A stretch of 34,427 bases of DNA from Verrucomicrobiota bacterium (GCA_003343565.1 QALA01000028.1:21905-56331), one strand, 5' to 3'. Positions 1 to 7,764 are shown, counted from the first letter of the stretch. Notes: generated by a model not told the origin, from the letters alone. Numbers and translations are program-made.

Positions 1-104
1 AATCCGCCCTGTACCTCCGCGCCGGGCGAAAACGCGCAGACTAAAAACGGCATGCGCGTCGACACAGACTTCCCTTGCCGTTCTTAGAAAATTCCCGCGC
101 GCGC
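1..104. repeat. Direct repeat copy 1 (about 104 bp, at window edge)
   Basis: This stretch recurs at 205-308 with about four substitutions and no gaps (204-bp offset). It contains an inverted repeat, AACGGCA (46-52) and TGCCGTT (76-82), kept intact in both copies although the loop differs. The copy starts at the window edge, so its true left boundary is unknown. No reading frame in it looks coding. Confidence 0.85.
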
Positions 105-204
105 ACGCTGTTTCAGCGGTTTTCAGCAGGTTCTCAAACTCTCATGCTTGAATCAAAGGGCGCATACCAATTTCTATTTCGCGCGACAATTTCCATTTCA
201 ATTA

Positions 205-308
205 AATCCGCCCTGTACCTCCGCGCCGGGCAAAAACGCGCAGACTAAAAACGGCATGCGCGTCGACACAGATTTACCTTGCCGTTCTTAGAAAGTTCCC
301 GCGCGCGT
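205..308. repeat. Direct repeat copy 2 (about 104 bp)
   Basis: Near-identical to 1-104. The differences are G/A in the GGGC-AAA stretch, two changes in the hairpin loop, and A/G in GAAA-TTCCC. Similarity stops just after the GCGCGCG run. It lies about 165 bp past the stop of the mrp-type gene, which is transcribed towards it. The two copies may be a local duplication or members of a dispersed family; one window cannot tell. Confidence 0.85.
246..286 (-). terminator. Hairpin, possible weak terminator downstream of mrp
   Basis: Read on the minus strand, AACGGCA (286-280) pairs with TGCCGTT (256-250), with a 23-nt loop, and runs straight into a short T stretch (251-247). The same hairpin is at 43-82 in the other repeat copy. 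The T run is short and partly inside the stem, so termination of the mrp transcript here is only an inference. Confidence 0.3.
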
Positions 309-471
309 TCGCTCCAACTCGACAAACAGCGCACGCCGCGCGCAACGCGCTGCGCGTCGTACACTGCACACCACAGGGCACAAGACGCACAAAACATGCC
401 GGGCGCACGGTAAAACGCCGAACGGCCCCGGTAAAGAGGAAGTCGCACGCCGCGGAGAGGTTTTAGAGAAT

Positions 472-1494
472 TTACCCGCGACCGCCTTCCAGAGCCTTCA
501 AAACCTCGTCGGCAAGAGCGTCGAAAGCGGCGGAAACAGACTCCGACGGGGCGGAGGAATACAGCGACTTGTCAATCGGAATGCGCGCCAAAACCGGTAT
601 CCCCAAATGCGCCGCCGCGCCGTCGGCATATCCCTCGCCGAACACGAACTCTTTGGAGCCGTCGGGCATCTGGAAGTACGCCATGTTTTCCACGAGTCCG
701 AGAATTTTTACATTGCTCTTTCCGAAGAGCATTGCGCCCCTTGCGGCGGTCTGCGCGGCGAGCGAATTGGGAGTCGTCACAATCAGGGCTCCGGAAATCG
801 GAACGGTCTGCACCATGCTTAAGACCGCGTCGCCGGTTCCTGGGGGAAAGTCCATGACCATCGCGTCCAAATCGCCCCAATCGACATCTTCGGCAAACTG
901 CTTGAGGGCGCTGCTGACCATGGGGCCGCGCCATATGAGCGGCTGGTCGTCGTCCACCAGCATTCCCATCGATATGACTTTGATGCCGTCGATTTGCGGG
1001 GGAATGATTTTTCTCTCCTCGTCGACTGCGGGAAACTCCTTCCTGCCGAATAGGATTGTCGCGCTCGGCCCGTAGACGTCGCAGTCCATCAGGCCGACGC
1101 GCGGAACGGACGCGGAAAATTTTCTGGCCAGCGCGCGCGCGAGGTTTACCGCCACGGTGCTTTTCCCGACGCCGCCCTTTCCGGAAGCCACCGCAATTTT
1201 CCAGCGCACGTTGGCAAGCAGATTCTCGTTTACCGAAACGAGCGCGGAGGAAGGGTCCTCCTTCAGCAGCTCGACGTCGAACTCGCAGCCCGGAAAGGAA
1301 GAAGTCAACAGTTCCGACGCCTTCCTGACAATTTCGCGCGCCCGCTGCGCGTCCGCGCCCGCGAATATGCGCACCTGCGCGCGCGAGCCTTCCGCCTTGA
1401 CATATTTCACCATGCCGAAAGACACAATATCCCTGTCGTACGGCGGATATTTTATCTCCGACAACACCTTTAGAATTTTATCTTTTTCCAACAT
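472..1494 (-). CDS. mrp: Mrp/ApbC/NBP35-type P-loop ATPase (Fe-S carrier family), CxxC absent
   Basis: Mrp-family proteins bind ATP and carry or transfer Fe-S clusters in the cytoplasm. The 340-residue protein has an N-terminal MIP18/DUF59-type domain (about 1-80), then a deviant Walker A with two lysines, GKGGVGKST at 105-113, and the DxDxYGPS motif near 138-144. Length and domain order are normal for bacterial Mrp. The region after the conserved VENMAYF motif (about 268-287) usually carries the CxxC that holds a bridging cluster. Here it reads QMPDGSKEFVFGEG and has no cysteine. Some bacterial groups, as I recall Bacteroidetes, also lack it, so this may be a lineage variant. The ATG at 1494 has a GGA about 7 nt upstream. 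It is the last gene of the minus-strand series, 250 bp after ruvA. Confidence 0.9.
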   Translation of the reverse strand: MLEKDKILKVLSEIKYPPYDRDIVSFGMVKYVKAEGSRAQVRIFAGADAQRAREIVRKASELLTSSFPGCEFDVELLKEDPSSALVSVNENLLANVRWKIAVASGKGGVGKSTVAVNLARALARKFSASVPRVGLMDCDVYGPSATILFGRKEFPAVDEERKIIPPQIDGIKVISMGMLVDDDQPLIWRGPMVSSALKQFAEDVDWGDLDAMVMDFPPGTGDAVLSMVQTVPISGALIVTTPNSLAAQTAARGAMLFGKSNVKILGLVENMAYFQMPDGSKEFVFGEGYADGAAAHLGIPVLARIPIDKSLYSSAPSESVSAAFDALADEVLKALEGGRG

Positions 1495-1744
1495 TTTTCG
1501 TCCAATAGATTAAAGTTTAAATTTGAAACGTCGAGACCTAAACGCGCGCCGCGCAAATATTGTCCCGGCTCCGCCGCGCAAGTCCCGGCGCATAAATCCC
1601 AACGCCGCAAACTCAACTCCGCGGCACAAAACCGCGAACGCCGTTTCCGACAGGCCGCAAACGCGCGCGCTTTGCGCAACGCGCAACGGCGCCGCGACAG
1701 ACGCCGACAACCGCATATCCCGACGTCCGCCCCAGCCGCAATCC

Positions 1745-2374
1745 TCATCTCGACAGCGCGCGCCTGACAATCAGCTCCGTAGTCGGCTCGGCCCCTTCCG
1801 CCGTTATTTTTGCGAGCGCAGCGTTTGCGGCTTTGTCAGCGTCCGGAAGCTTCATGCCCAAAGCCGCAAGAGCCGCGACCGCATCGCTCAAGTTCGACGG
1901 CTCACCGCCCCTTCCGGGAACCGAAGCCGCCCCTCCCGAAAGCGCGCCCGCCGCAGTCGCTGCACCCGTCGGAAACATCGCGTCCCTCAATTCGACCACG
2001 AGCCTTTGGGCCGTCTTGCTCCCTATTCCGGGGCACTTTGAAAGCATCGCCACATCGCCCGAAGCGATGCCCGCCTTGAGGACTTCGACCGACATTCTGC
2101 TCATCATATTCAGCGCGATGCGCGGCCCTATTCCGGAGACTTTTTCCACCAGCGTCTTGAAGAAATCCCTCTCCTGCGCCGTGGAGAAGCCGTAGAGCGA
2201 CTGCGAATCCTCCCGATACACCGCCAGAGTGTGCAGCAAAACCTCGCCGCCGCCGCGCGGGAGCCTCTCCGCCGTAGTGACCGGAATATTGACCTCGTAA
2301 AACAGCCCGCCGGCCTCGACGACCGCGAGTATCGGCGTGGAATACGCCAGCTTTCCCTTTATGGCAACTATCAT
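1745..2374 (-). CDS. ruvA: Holliday junction branch migration protein RuvA
   Basis: RuvA binds four-way DNA junctions as a tetramer and loads the RuvB motor for branch migration. The protein (209 residues) begins MIVAIKGKL, the typical OB-fold start. Domain II has two helix-hairpin-helix motifs, VSGIGPRIA and CPGIGSKTAQ. The C-terminal part, SDAVAALAALGM and onward, is the small RuvB-contacting domain III. I chose the ATG at 2374 because AAAGGAAC lies about 6 nt upstream; a TTG at 2392 would add six residues and has no comparable site. It follows the permease gene by 63 bp on the same strand, so it may be read through from the lar operon. ruvB and ruvC are not in the window. Confidence 0.95.
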   Translation of the reverse strand: MIVAIKGKLAYSTPILAVVEAGGLFYEVNIPVTTAERLPRGGGEVLLHTLAVYREDSQSLYGFSTAQERDFFKTLVEKVSGIGPRIALNMMSRMSVEVLKAGIASGDVAMLSKCPGIGSKTAQRLVVELRDAMFPTGAATAAGALSGGAASVPGRGGEPSNLSDAVAALAALGMKLPDADKAANAALAKITAEGAEPTTELIVRRALSR

Positions 2375-2437
2375 ATCGTTCCTTTCAATCAAATTTCCAA
2401 GACGCGCAAAATTTCCTCCGCGCGCGGCTTTTTGCGC

Positions 2438-3124
2438 TCAGGCCGCATGCGCCCCTTCCCCCAGCAGCATAAATACCGCACACGCCAAAAACACGAGCCC
2501 CGTAATGGCGTTTCCCCAACGTTCCAATCCTCCAGTGTTGACGCCCTTCAAGCCGAAGTATAGAGCAGAAACCGCCGCCAGCATGGTAATCAGCGTGGCC
2601 GCCGAAAACGCGACGGCGACGGCCAACACCCCAAGCCAGTCGAAACTCGCGGCCGGATACATCACCAAAGGTATCAGAACCTCGCACGGACCGAAAGCGA
2701 ATATTGCAAACAGGAGCCAAAAGGTCGTCCTATCGCCCCGCCTTGCGCCCGCGCCGCCGGGCTCTTCCGAAGACGGCCGCGAATCGGCTCTATTGCGAAA
2801 GGCTGACCTCAAGGCGAAAGCCAGATACGCTGCCGCAAACGCCAGAAATACCCATTTTACAATGTCCGCGCGCGAGCCCTCCACGCGCTCCAGAGCTCCC
2901 ACTCCCGCCCCCAGCGCAAGTCCCGCCGCCCCTATCGCCAGCGAGGACAACACGTGCGCGAAACCGCAGGCGAACACCGCGCACATCGTCCGAAAATAAG
3001 ACCAGTTCCCGAACTTTGCAAGCGATGCAAAAGGCAGATAATGCCCCGGCCCGACAATCGTGTGCGCGAATCCGAGCGACGCGGCGGCAAATATGAGCGC
3101 TGTCAACGAATGCGGCGAATCCAT
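2438..3124 (-). CDS. NicO/UreH-like nickel permease of the lar operon
   Basis: A 228-residue polytopic membrane protein with about six hydrophobic segments. It has the motif HTIVGPGHYLPF (about 21-32), resembling the His-containing first helix of NicO/RcnA/UreH-type Ni/Co transporters. A second conserved patch, FGPCEVLIPL, lies in the second half. The central hydrophilic loop (about residues 110-133) has no histidine, whereas related proteins often carry a His-rich loop there; this is recalled, not checked. The start follows the larB stop by 9 bp, with GGTAGGAG about 8 nt upstream of the ATG, so it is the fourth gene of a larC-larE-larB operon. Nickel uptake for the NPN cofactor is therefore the best role. 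Databases may label it sulfite exporter TauE/SafE or urease accessory; substrate is inferred mainly from context. Confidence 0.75.
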   Translation of the reverse strand: MDSPHSLTALIFAAASLGFAHTIVGPGHYLPFASLAKFGNWSYFRTMCAVFACGFAHVLSSLAIGAAGLALGAGVGALERVEGSRADIVKWVFLAFAAAYLAFALRSAFRNRADSRPSSEEPGGAGARRGDRTTFWLLFAIFAFGPCEVLIPLVMYPAASFDWLGVLAVAVAFSAATLITMLAAVSALYFGLKGVNTGGLERWGNAITGLVFLACAVFMLLGEGAHAA

Positions 3125-3133
3125 GGCGCGCTC

Positions 3134-3943
3134 CTACCGAATGGAGTTAATCGTGTGGGCGTTGAATCCGGCGCCGAATCCGTTGTCGATATTGACCACG
3201 CTCACGCCGTTTGCGCACGAATTCATCATCGAAAGCAGGGCCGAAAGCCCCCCGAAATTCGCGCCGTACCCAACGCTCGTGGGAACCGCGATAACGGGCG
3301 ATTTGACGAGTCCCGCCAAGACGCTCGGCAAAGCCCCCTCCATTCCCGCAACCGCGACGACGACTTTGGCCCTGCGTATTCTATCCACATTTGCAAGCAG
3401 CCTGTGAAGCCCCGCCACGCCGCAGTCGGCAAAGAGCTCGACCCTGCTGCCCAGAAAGCGCGCGGTTTCGACGGCCTCTTCCGCGACGGGCAAATCCGCC
3501 GTTCCCGCGCAGACAACCGCTATGAACGAAGTCCGGCCGGGCTTTCCGCGGCCGCCTTTCAACGCGGCTCTTGACGCCTCCGCGCGCTTCCCGCTCCCGC
3601 CGCGCGCGCTTTTGCGGCGCCTGTCGACGATAAACAGCCGAGACAGCGGAAAATACTTTGCGTCCGCAAATTTTTCCTTGAGAAAATCCGCCGACTCCGC
3701 GCAGACGCGCGTGGCCATCGCCGCGCCGAATTTCTCGACGAGCTTTTCGGCAATCGACGCAATCTGTTCGGGAGTTTTCCCCTCGCCGAATATGACCTCC
3801 GCCGCCCCCGTGCGCCTAAGCCTGTCGACGTCTATTTTCGCGCAGCCTATGTCCATGCAGAAAAGCTCGCCTATGGCCTTGCGCGCCCGGCCCAGGGAAA
3901 CGGAGCCGTCCTTAAAATTTTTCAGTATTTCGGAAATGTCCAT
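3134..3943 (-). CDS. larB: LarB, NaAD carboxylase/hydrolase of nickel-pincer cofactor synthesis
   Basis: LarB performs the first step of nickel-pincer nucleotide synthesis: it carboxylates the pyridinium ring of nicotinic acid adenine dinucleotide and hydrolyses the phosphoanhydride. The 269-residue protein has the N-terminal extension typical of LarB. Its C-terminal PurE-like (AIR carboxylase) domain begins near TSFIAVVCAGTADLPVAEEA. The family signature VGYGANFGGLSALLSMMNSC is present, and the cysteine of NSCANG (Cys243) matches the residue thought to attack the pyridine ring. NIDNGFGAGFNA follows. The start is 1 bp after the larE stop, so the genes are translationally coupled. Length is normal and I see no defect. 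Confidence 0.95.
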   Translation of the reverse strand: MDISEILKNFKDGSVSLGRARKAIGELFCMDIGCAKIDVDRLRRTGAAEVIFGEGKTPEQIASIAEKLVEKFGAAMATRVCAESADFLKEKFADAKYFPLSRLFIVDRRRKSARGGSGKRAEASRAALKGGRGKPGRTSFIAVVCAGTADLPVAEEAVETARFLGSRVELFADCGVAGLHRLLANVDRIRRAKVVVAVAGMEGALPSVLAGLVKSPVIAVPTSVGYGANFGGLSALLSMMNSCANGVSVVNIDNGFGAGFNAHTINSIR

Positions 3944-3944
3944 A

Positions 3945-4745
3945 TCAAACCCCGTTCATATTTCCCCGGCGGTATCCGAGCAAGTCCAAAGACACGAACT
4001 TAAAGCCCAGCGCCTTCAGCTCAAGCGCGACGGGCGAAAGGCCGCCTGCGGAAAGCGCGCGCATGAAACGCTCCGGAAGCTCAATCCGCAAAAGTTCGCC
4101 GGCGCAATGCGCGCGCGCTCTGGCTCCGGGAAATCCCGCGGCGCGCAAAATCTCCTCCGCGCGCCCGACGCGCCGCAGAAGCTCCAACCCGACGCGCTCG
4201 CCCGTCCCAAAGCGCGTCATCAGACAGGCCGAGGCCTCCTCCCGCGCGCACTCCAAGCCCATGCGCTCCGCAAGGGCGCGTATTTCGGCCTTCCCCAAGC
4301 CCGCCTCCAAGAACGGGCTCTCCACCCCGACGTTTTTAAGCGCGGCCATGCCGGGACGGTAATCGCTCAAATCGTCCATATTCGTGCCGTCGCAAAGCCT
4401 GCCGATTCCCCTTTCGGCGGCGGCGGACTTCAGCGCGGAAAAAATGCGGGTCTTGCACACAAAGCACCTGTCGGGCGGATTGCCGCTTATCAGCGAAAAC
4501 GCATCGGACAGGTCGATATCGACAAGCTCAACGCCCGACTTTTCGCAAAGCGCGCGCGCGGCGGCCAATTCCCTCGCAACCATGTACGGCGCGCGAGCCG
4601 TGAGCGCAAGGCAGTTGCGCGCGCCCAAAACCTCCGCCGCAAACGATGCCAAAACCGAGCTGTCAAGCCCGCCCGAAAGCGCGACAGCAATTCGTTCGGA
4701 ACGCGCCAAAATCCCGCGCAGTCTGTCGATTGCGCCGGAGTTCAA
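3945..4745 (-). CDS. larE: LarE, sulfur transferase of nickel-pincer cofactor synthesis (three-cysteine type)
   Basis: LarE activates the carboxylates of the LarB product with ATP and installs sulfur to give the dithiolate pincer. The 266-residue protein has a PP-loop ATPase motif, SGGLDSS, at 24-30. It has three cysteines of interest: RCFVCK (Cys94, Cys97) and SACLMTR (Cys174). Cys174 aligns with the sacrificial sulfur donor of Lactobacillus LarE. The extra pair gives the three-cysteine pattern reported for LarE proteins that hold a [4Fe-4S] cluster and can act catalytically. The frame is open far upstream inside larC, but the natural start is the TTG at 4745-4743, which overlaps the larC TGA and has GGGAGG 5 nt upstream. 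From there length matches the family. Confidence 0.92.
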   Translation of the reverse strand: MNSGAIDRLRGILARSERIAVALSGGLDSSVLASFAAEVLGARNCLALTARAPYMVARELAAARALCEKSGVELVDIDLSDAFSLISGNPPDRCFVCKTRIFSALKSAAAERGIGRLCDGTNMDDLSDYRPGMAALKNVGVESPFLEAGLGKAEIRALAERMGLECAREEASACLMTRFGTGERVGLELLRRVGRAEEILRAAGFPGARARAHCAGELLRIELPERFMRALSAGGLSPVALELKALGFKFVSLDLLGYRRGNMNGV

Positions 4746-6361
4746 ACCGACCTCCCAATCTCGCGCGAGGCCTTGAAATACGGCAATCCCGCGCGCTCCG
4801 CGGCGGACCTTACGTCGTCGGACTCCGGCTTTGCGGACTCTCCGCCGCCCCTTTTGCAAACCTTCACCCCGACGCTCCCCAAAGGAGTGTCCGCCTTGCG
4901 CTGCTCCCGCCCTACAAATCGGCGCCCAACCTCCGAAAACCTCACGCCGAGCGTCGAGGAATTGTCCAGATAGCAGGCCGAGATTTTCTCGAAGTCGGCG
5001 CGCCTTGCCAGCGCGCAAACTTTTGTCGCGCTTCGCCCCTTCTTCATGACGATATGCTCCTGCCACGCGTCGAGCGCGCCGGCCAAAAAAAGTTCGCGGC
5101 AAAATTCGGAAATTTCCTCGGCGGTCATGTCGTCGATATTGGCGGCAAACTCCACGACCGACTCGGACGAAACCGCGCAAGCCTCCCCCGTCCGGCAGTC
5201 CGAGCCGACGCCCTCCTCCGATGCGCCCGCCACAGAAGCGCCCTCAATCAGCATTGCGCGAAGGAAGTTCGGAAGCTGCGCGCATTCCCTGTGGCCTATT
5301 CCTATTCCAACCCCGACGCACCTGCCCGCGCCGGCCGCCGCGCTCCCGCCGGCGAGCGCGGCGATTATCGCCGCCCCCGTAGGCGTGGTGCATTCGTGCC
5401 GCGCCCCGCCCATTGTGAACTCAAAATTTTTCGACAACAGCGCGGTCGCCGGAGCCGGAACGGGCATGATTCCGTGCGCGCAGCGCACAGTTCCGCCGCC
5501 GAGCTCAACCGGCGACGAAACCACCGCGTCAACCCCCAACAGCTCCAGCCCGACCGCCGCGCCGACTATGTCTATAATGGAATCGACCGCTCCGACCTCG
5601 TGAAAGCGCACCTCATCTTCCGGCACGTTGTGCACCTGCGCCTCGGCCCGCGCAAGCGCGCCGAAAATTTTTAGCGAAATCTCCTTCGCGCGCTCCGAGA
5701 GCGACGACGACAAAATCATTTTCCTTATGTCGGAATACGCCCTGTGCTCGTGCGAATGGCCAGCGGAATGTTCGTGCGAATGCGCATCGGAACATTCGTG
5801 CGAATGGGAGTGGGAATGAATGTCGTCAGAAGCCTCCAAACGGCCGTGCGAATGTTTCTGCGAATGTTCGCAAGAATGCGAATGCAAACGGCTGCGGGAG
5901 AAATCCGCGCCGCCGCGGGAATCTTCACTGGAATGCCCGTGCGAATGAACGCCGTCAGCTTCACGCGAATTATCGCGCGAGCGGCCTGCGGAATGAACGC
6001 GCATTTGGGCGTTTGAATGCCCGCCGGAAATTTCGCCTCCGGATTCGCTCGGCCGCCGGACTGCGCAGGCCTCCGAATTTCCGGAATGTCCGAAATCCCG
6101 AACGCCCTCCGCGCCGGACGGGCGGGAATCGGCGTCGGGGCGTTCCGCGGACGAATCGCAGTCCGCGCCGCAAATCACGTCCGCGCGCGTTCCCCAGACT
6201 CCCCCGCGCGACTGCCGCGAAATCTCTATGCGCCAGCCTTCGAGACCGAGCTTGGACAATTCCGAACGCAACTTTTGGGCGTCCGCCCCCAAATCCAAAA
6301 GGGCGGCCAAAAACATGTCGCCGCTTATTCCCGAAAAACAATCGCAATGCAAAATCTTCAT
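4742..6361 (-). CDS. larC: LarC, nickel insertase with expanded histidine-rich insert
   Basis: LarC inserts Ni2+ into the dithiolate precursor in a CTP-dependent reaction, giving the NPN cofactor. The protein starts MKILHCDCFSGISGDMFLAA, the standard LarC N-terminus. Other family regions are FHEVGAVDSIIDIVGA and ANIDDMTAEEISE. It is one continuous frame, not split by the programmed frameshift known from Lactobacillus. At 539 residues it is over 100 longer than typical LarC. The excess is an insert at about 65-208 with 21 histidines, mostly HSH/HSHEH units between 139 and 206. Family members have a shorter His-rich stretch at this place. First gene of the operon; no Shine-Dalgarno, but a promoter sits 7 nt upstream of the ATG. 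It overlaps larE by 4 nt. Confidence 0.95.
   Translation of the reverse strand: MKILHCDCFSGISGDMFLAALLDLGADAQKLRSELSKLGLEGWRIEISRQSRGGVWGTRADVICGADCDSSAERPDADSRPSGAEGVRDFGHSGNSEACAVRRPSESGGEISGGHSNAQMRVHSAGRSRDNSREADGVHSHGHSSEDSRGGADFSRSRLHSHSCEHSQKHSHGRLEASDDIHSHSHSHECSDAHSHEHSAGHSHEHRAYSDIRKMILSSSLSERAKEISLKIFGALARAEAQVHNVPEDEVRFHEVGAVDSIIDIVGAAVGLELLGVDAVVSSPVELGGGTVRCAHGIMPVPAPATALLSKNFEFTMGGARHECTTPTGAAIIAALAGGSAAAGAGRCVGVGIGIGHRECAQLPNFLRAMLIEGASVAGASEEGVGSDCRTGEACAVSSESVVEFAANIDDMTAEEISEFCRELFLAGALDAWQEHIVMKKGRSATKVCALARRADFEKISACYLDNSSTLGVRFSEVGRRFVGREQRKADTPLGSVGVKVCKRGGGESAKPESDDVRSAAERAGLPYFKASREIGRSV
5742..5950 (-). repeat. Degenerate short repeats encoding the LarC His-rich segment
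   Basis: On the plus strand the unit TGCGAATG (CATTCGCA on the coding strand) recurs many times with small changes and irregular spacing. It encodes HSH, HSHEH and similar units of LarC residues 138-206. The pattern suggests growth by slippage or unequal exchange of short units, kept in frame. Copy number may vary between strains. Confidence 0.75.
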
Positions 6362-6368
6362 GGAATGC

Positions 6369-6396
6369 AGTATCTTTTTTATGGCGTTTTTTTCAA
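6369..6396 (-). promoter_or_regulatory. Putative larC promoter, leaderless arrangement
   Basis: Read on the minus strand: -35 TTGAAA (6396-6391), 16-bp spacer, -10 GATACT (6374-6369), then exactly 7 nt before the larC ATG (6361-6359). That spacing places the transcription start at or next to the A of ATG. No ribosome binding site is visible. The matches are 5/6 and 4/6 to sigma-70 consensus. The 68-bp divergent region also serves the ThiF-like gene. Confidence 0.5.
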
Positions 6397-6429
6397 CATT
6401 TTAAAATAGTAGTCAAAGGCAAAAACATC

Positions 6430-7173
6430 ATGGAAGATTTTTCGAGATACGCGCGCCAGACCGCGCTGGAGGGATTCGGAATCGAGCGGCAGCGCAAGCT
6501 GCGTTCGGCCAGCGTCGCGGTCGTGGGAGCCGGCGGAGTCGGGGGCGGCGCGCTCGCGGCGATTGTCGGAGCCGGAATAGGCAGGGTACGCATCGTCGAT
6601 TGCGACAAAGTTCAACTTTCAAACCTCCACCGCCAAACCCTTTACCGCGAAACCGATTTGGGCAGGCCGAAGGCCGAGTGCGCGGCGTCCGCCCTGCGCG
6701 CGCTCAATTCGCAGGCGGAAATACTTCCGCTCGACATGGAGTTTCGAGTCGGAGATTCCGCATCGGAAAGCGCGGCGCAAGACTCCGACATAATAATAGA
6801 CGCAACCGACTCTTTCGCGTCGCGCGCGAAAGTTTCGTCCGTATGCGAAAAGTTCGGCAAGAGGCTGGTGATGGCTTCAGCCCAGGGATTCCAAGCGCAG
6901 ACGCTCCTGTTCGGAGACGGATTTTACCTGCGCGACGCCCTTGCGGACGCATGTTCGGCAAACGGCGAATCGGACGCAGGACAACCCCAAAGCCCTCCCA
7001 TATTCGCGCCGGCCGCGCACGTGTCGGGCGCGCTTGCGGCGGCGGAGGCGATTCTTGCGCTCGCGACGGAATTTGCGCGCTATGAGCCGGGAAAATTCGT
7101 CTCGTTCGACTTGGCGGAATCGAGATTTTTCAAAACAAATATCCGCCCGAAAAACGCCGCCAACCCTTCATAA
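6430..7173 (+). CDS. ThiF/MoeB/HesA-family E1-like adenylyltransferase, zinc cysteines missing
   Basis: E1-like enzymes of this family adenylate the C-terminus of a small ubiquitin-fold sulfur carrier (ThiS, MoaD), or act on related substrates. The 247-residue protein starts with an ARQTALEGFG-type motif. The nucleotide-binding loop VVGAGGVGGG is at 31-40, followed by DCDKVQLSNLHRQTLY, GRPKAE and DATDSFASR. These give a complete adenylation core. The two CxxC pairs that bind structural zinc in MoeB/ThiF are absent, and no obvious catalytic cysteine lies in the crossover region; only LADACSANG is found nearby. The ATG at 6430 was chosen because the core begins directly after it; the frame is open further upstream, antisense to larC. 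It diverges from larC with 68 bp between. No carrier protein is adjacent, so its partner is unknown. Confidence 0.85.
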   Translation: MEDFSRYARQTALEGFGIERQRKLRSASVAVVGAGGVGGGALAAIVGAGIGRVRIVDCDKVQLSNLHRQTLYRETDLGRPKAECAASALRALNSQAEILPLDMEFRVGDSASESAAQDSDIIIDATDSFASRAKVSSVCEKFGKRLVMASAQGFQAQTLLFGDGFYLRDALADACSANGESDAGQPQSPPIFAPAAHVSGALAAAEAILALATEFARYEPGKFVSFDLAESRFFKTNIRPKNAANPS

Positions 7174-7764
7174 TCGGGCCGGGCGGCAAACGCGGGAAAG
7201 CCCGCGTGTCGGACGCGCTCGCGGCGCGCATGCCGGGCGTGTCCGCAATGCGTCGCAAGGTTCGATTTTGGGAAAATGAAGTATCCCTTCCGCCACTTTG
7301 TCGACGTTGTCCGCGCCGCGCGAAAAAAATGACGCTGCAACACTCTTTTAGGACCCTTGCAAATCCGTTGTATGGGTTCTTTTTCAATCCGGCGCGCGAT
7401 TGCGGGCCGGTTGCCAAAACCCATGATGGGGCAAAAAAACTTTTCCAGATCCCGCTTCATTTTTTTGGGTCGGCGCAAAAAATTTCCAAACTCAAATCCT
7501 GCTTCCAAAGCCGCCCCAAAGCCTTTAAATTAAGTTCCCGCAATTTCCCGTTATTTCCCGTTTCCGCTTTCCCCTTCAAACGTCAGCGGCGGGGGGAGGA
7601 AAACTCGACTCGCGCGCCCGCGGCGGGAGGTCGGGGGACGAACGCGGAAGAATCCGGCGCCAAAGGCGGAACGAATCCCGCCCAAATGCGCAAAGGGAGG
7701 GCGCAACGGTCCAAGAGGGCGCCCCGCCCGTTCGCAAGGAGTTTTCCCGATTGATTTTTTTATC
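7174..7764. other. Intergenic region, no supported gene
   Basis: About 590 bp between the ThiF-like gene and the beta-helix gene promoter. A perfect 7-bp hairpin, ACGCGGG-AAAG-CCCGCGT (7190-7207), lies 16 bp after the ThiF-like stop but has no T run. Reading frames here on both strands lack recognisable domains and have odd composition, so I treat them as chance frames. Confidence 0.6.

Noticed and set aside
3522..4973. 483-codon plus-strand open frame antisense to larB/larE
   Set aside because: It lies opposite well-recognised larB and larE and its translation shows no domain. Long antisense frames are expected in GC-rich DNA.
4746..5180. Upstream extension of larE inside larC
   Set aside because: The extra sequence is Arg/Gly-rich, unrelated to LarE, and fully overlaps conserved larC sequence. 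The TTG with GGGAGG at the larC stop explains the start.
5742..5950. Repeated TGCGAATG units considered as a CRISPR or intergenic repeat array
   Set aside because: Spacing is irregular and the units encode the in-frame His-rich part of LarC.
6013..6429. N-terminal extension of the ThiF-like frame
   Set aside because: It is Arg/Pro-rich, antisense to larC, and the E1 family begins right after the ATG at 6430.
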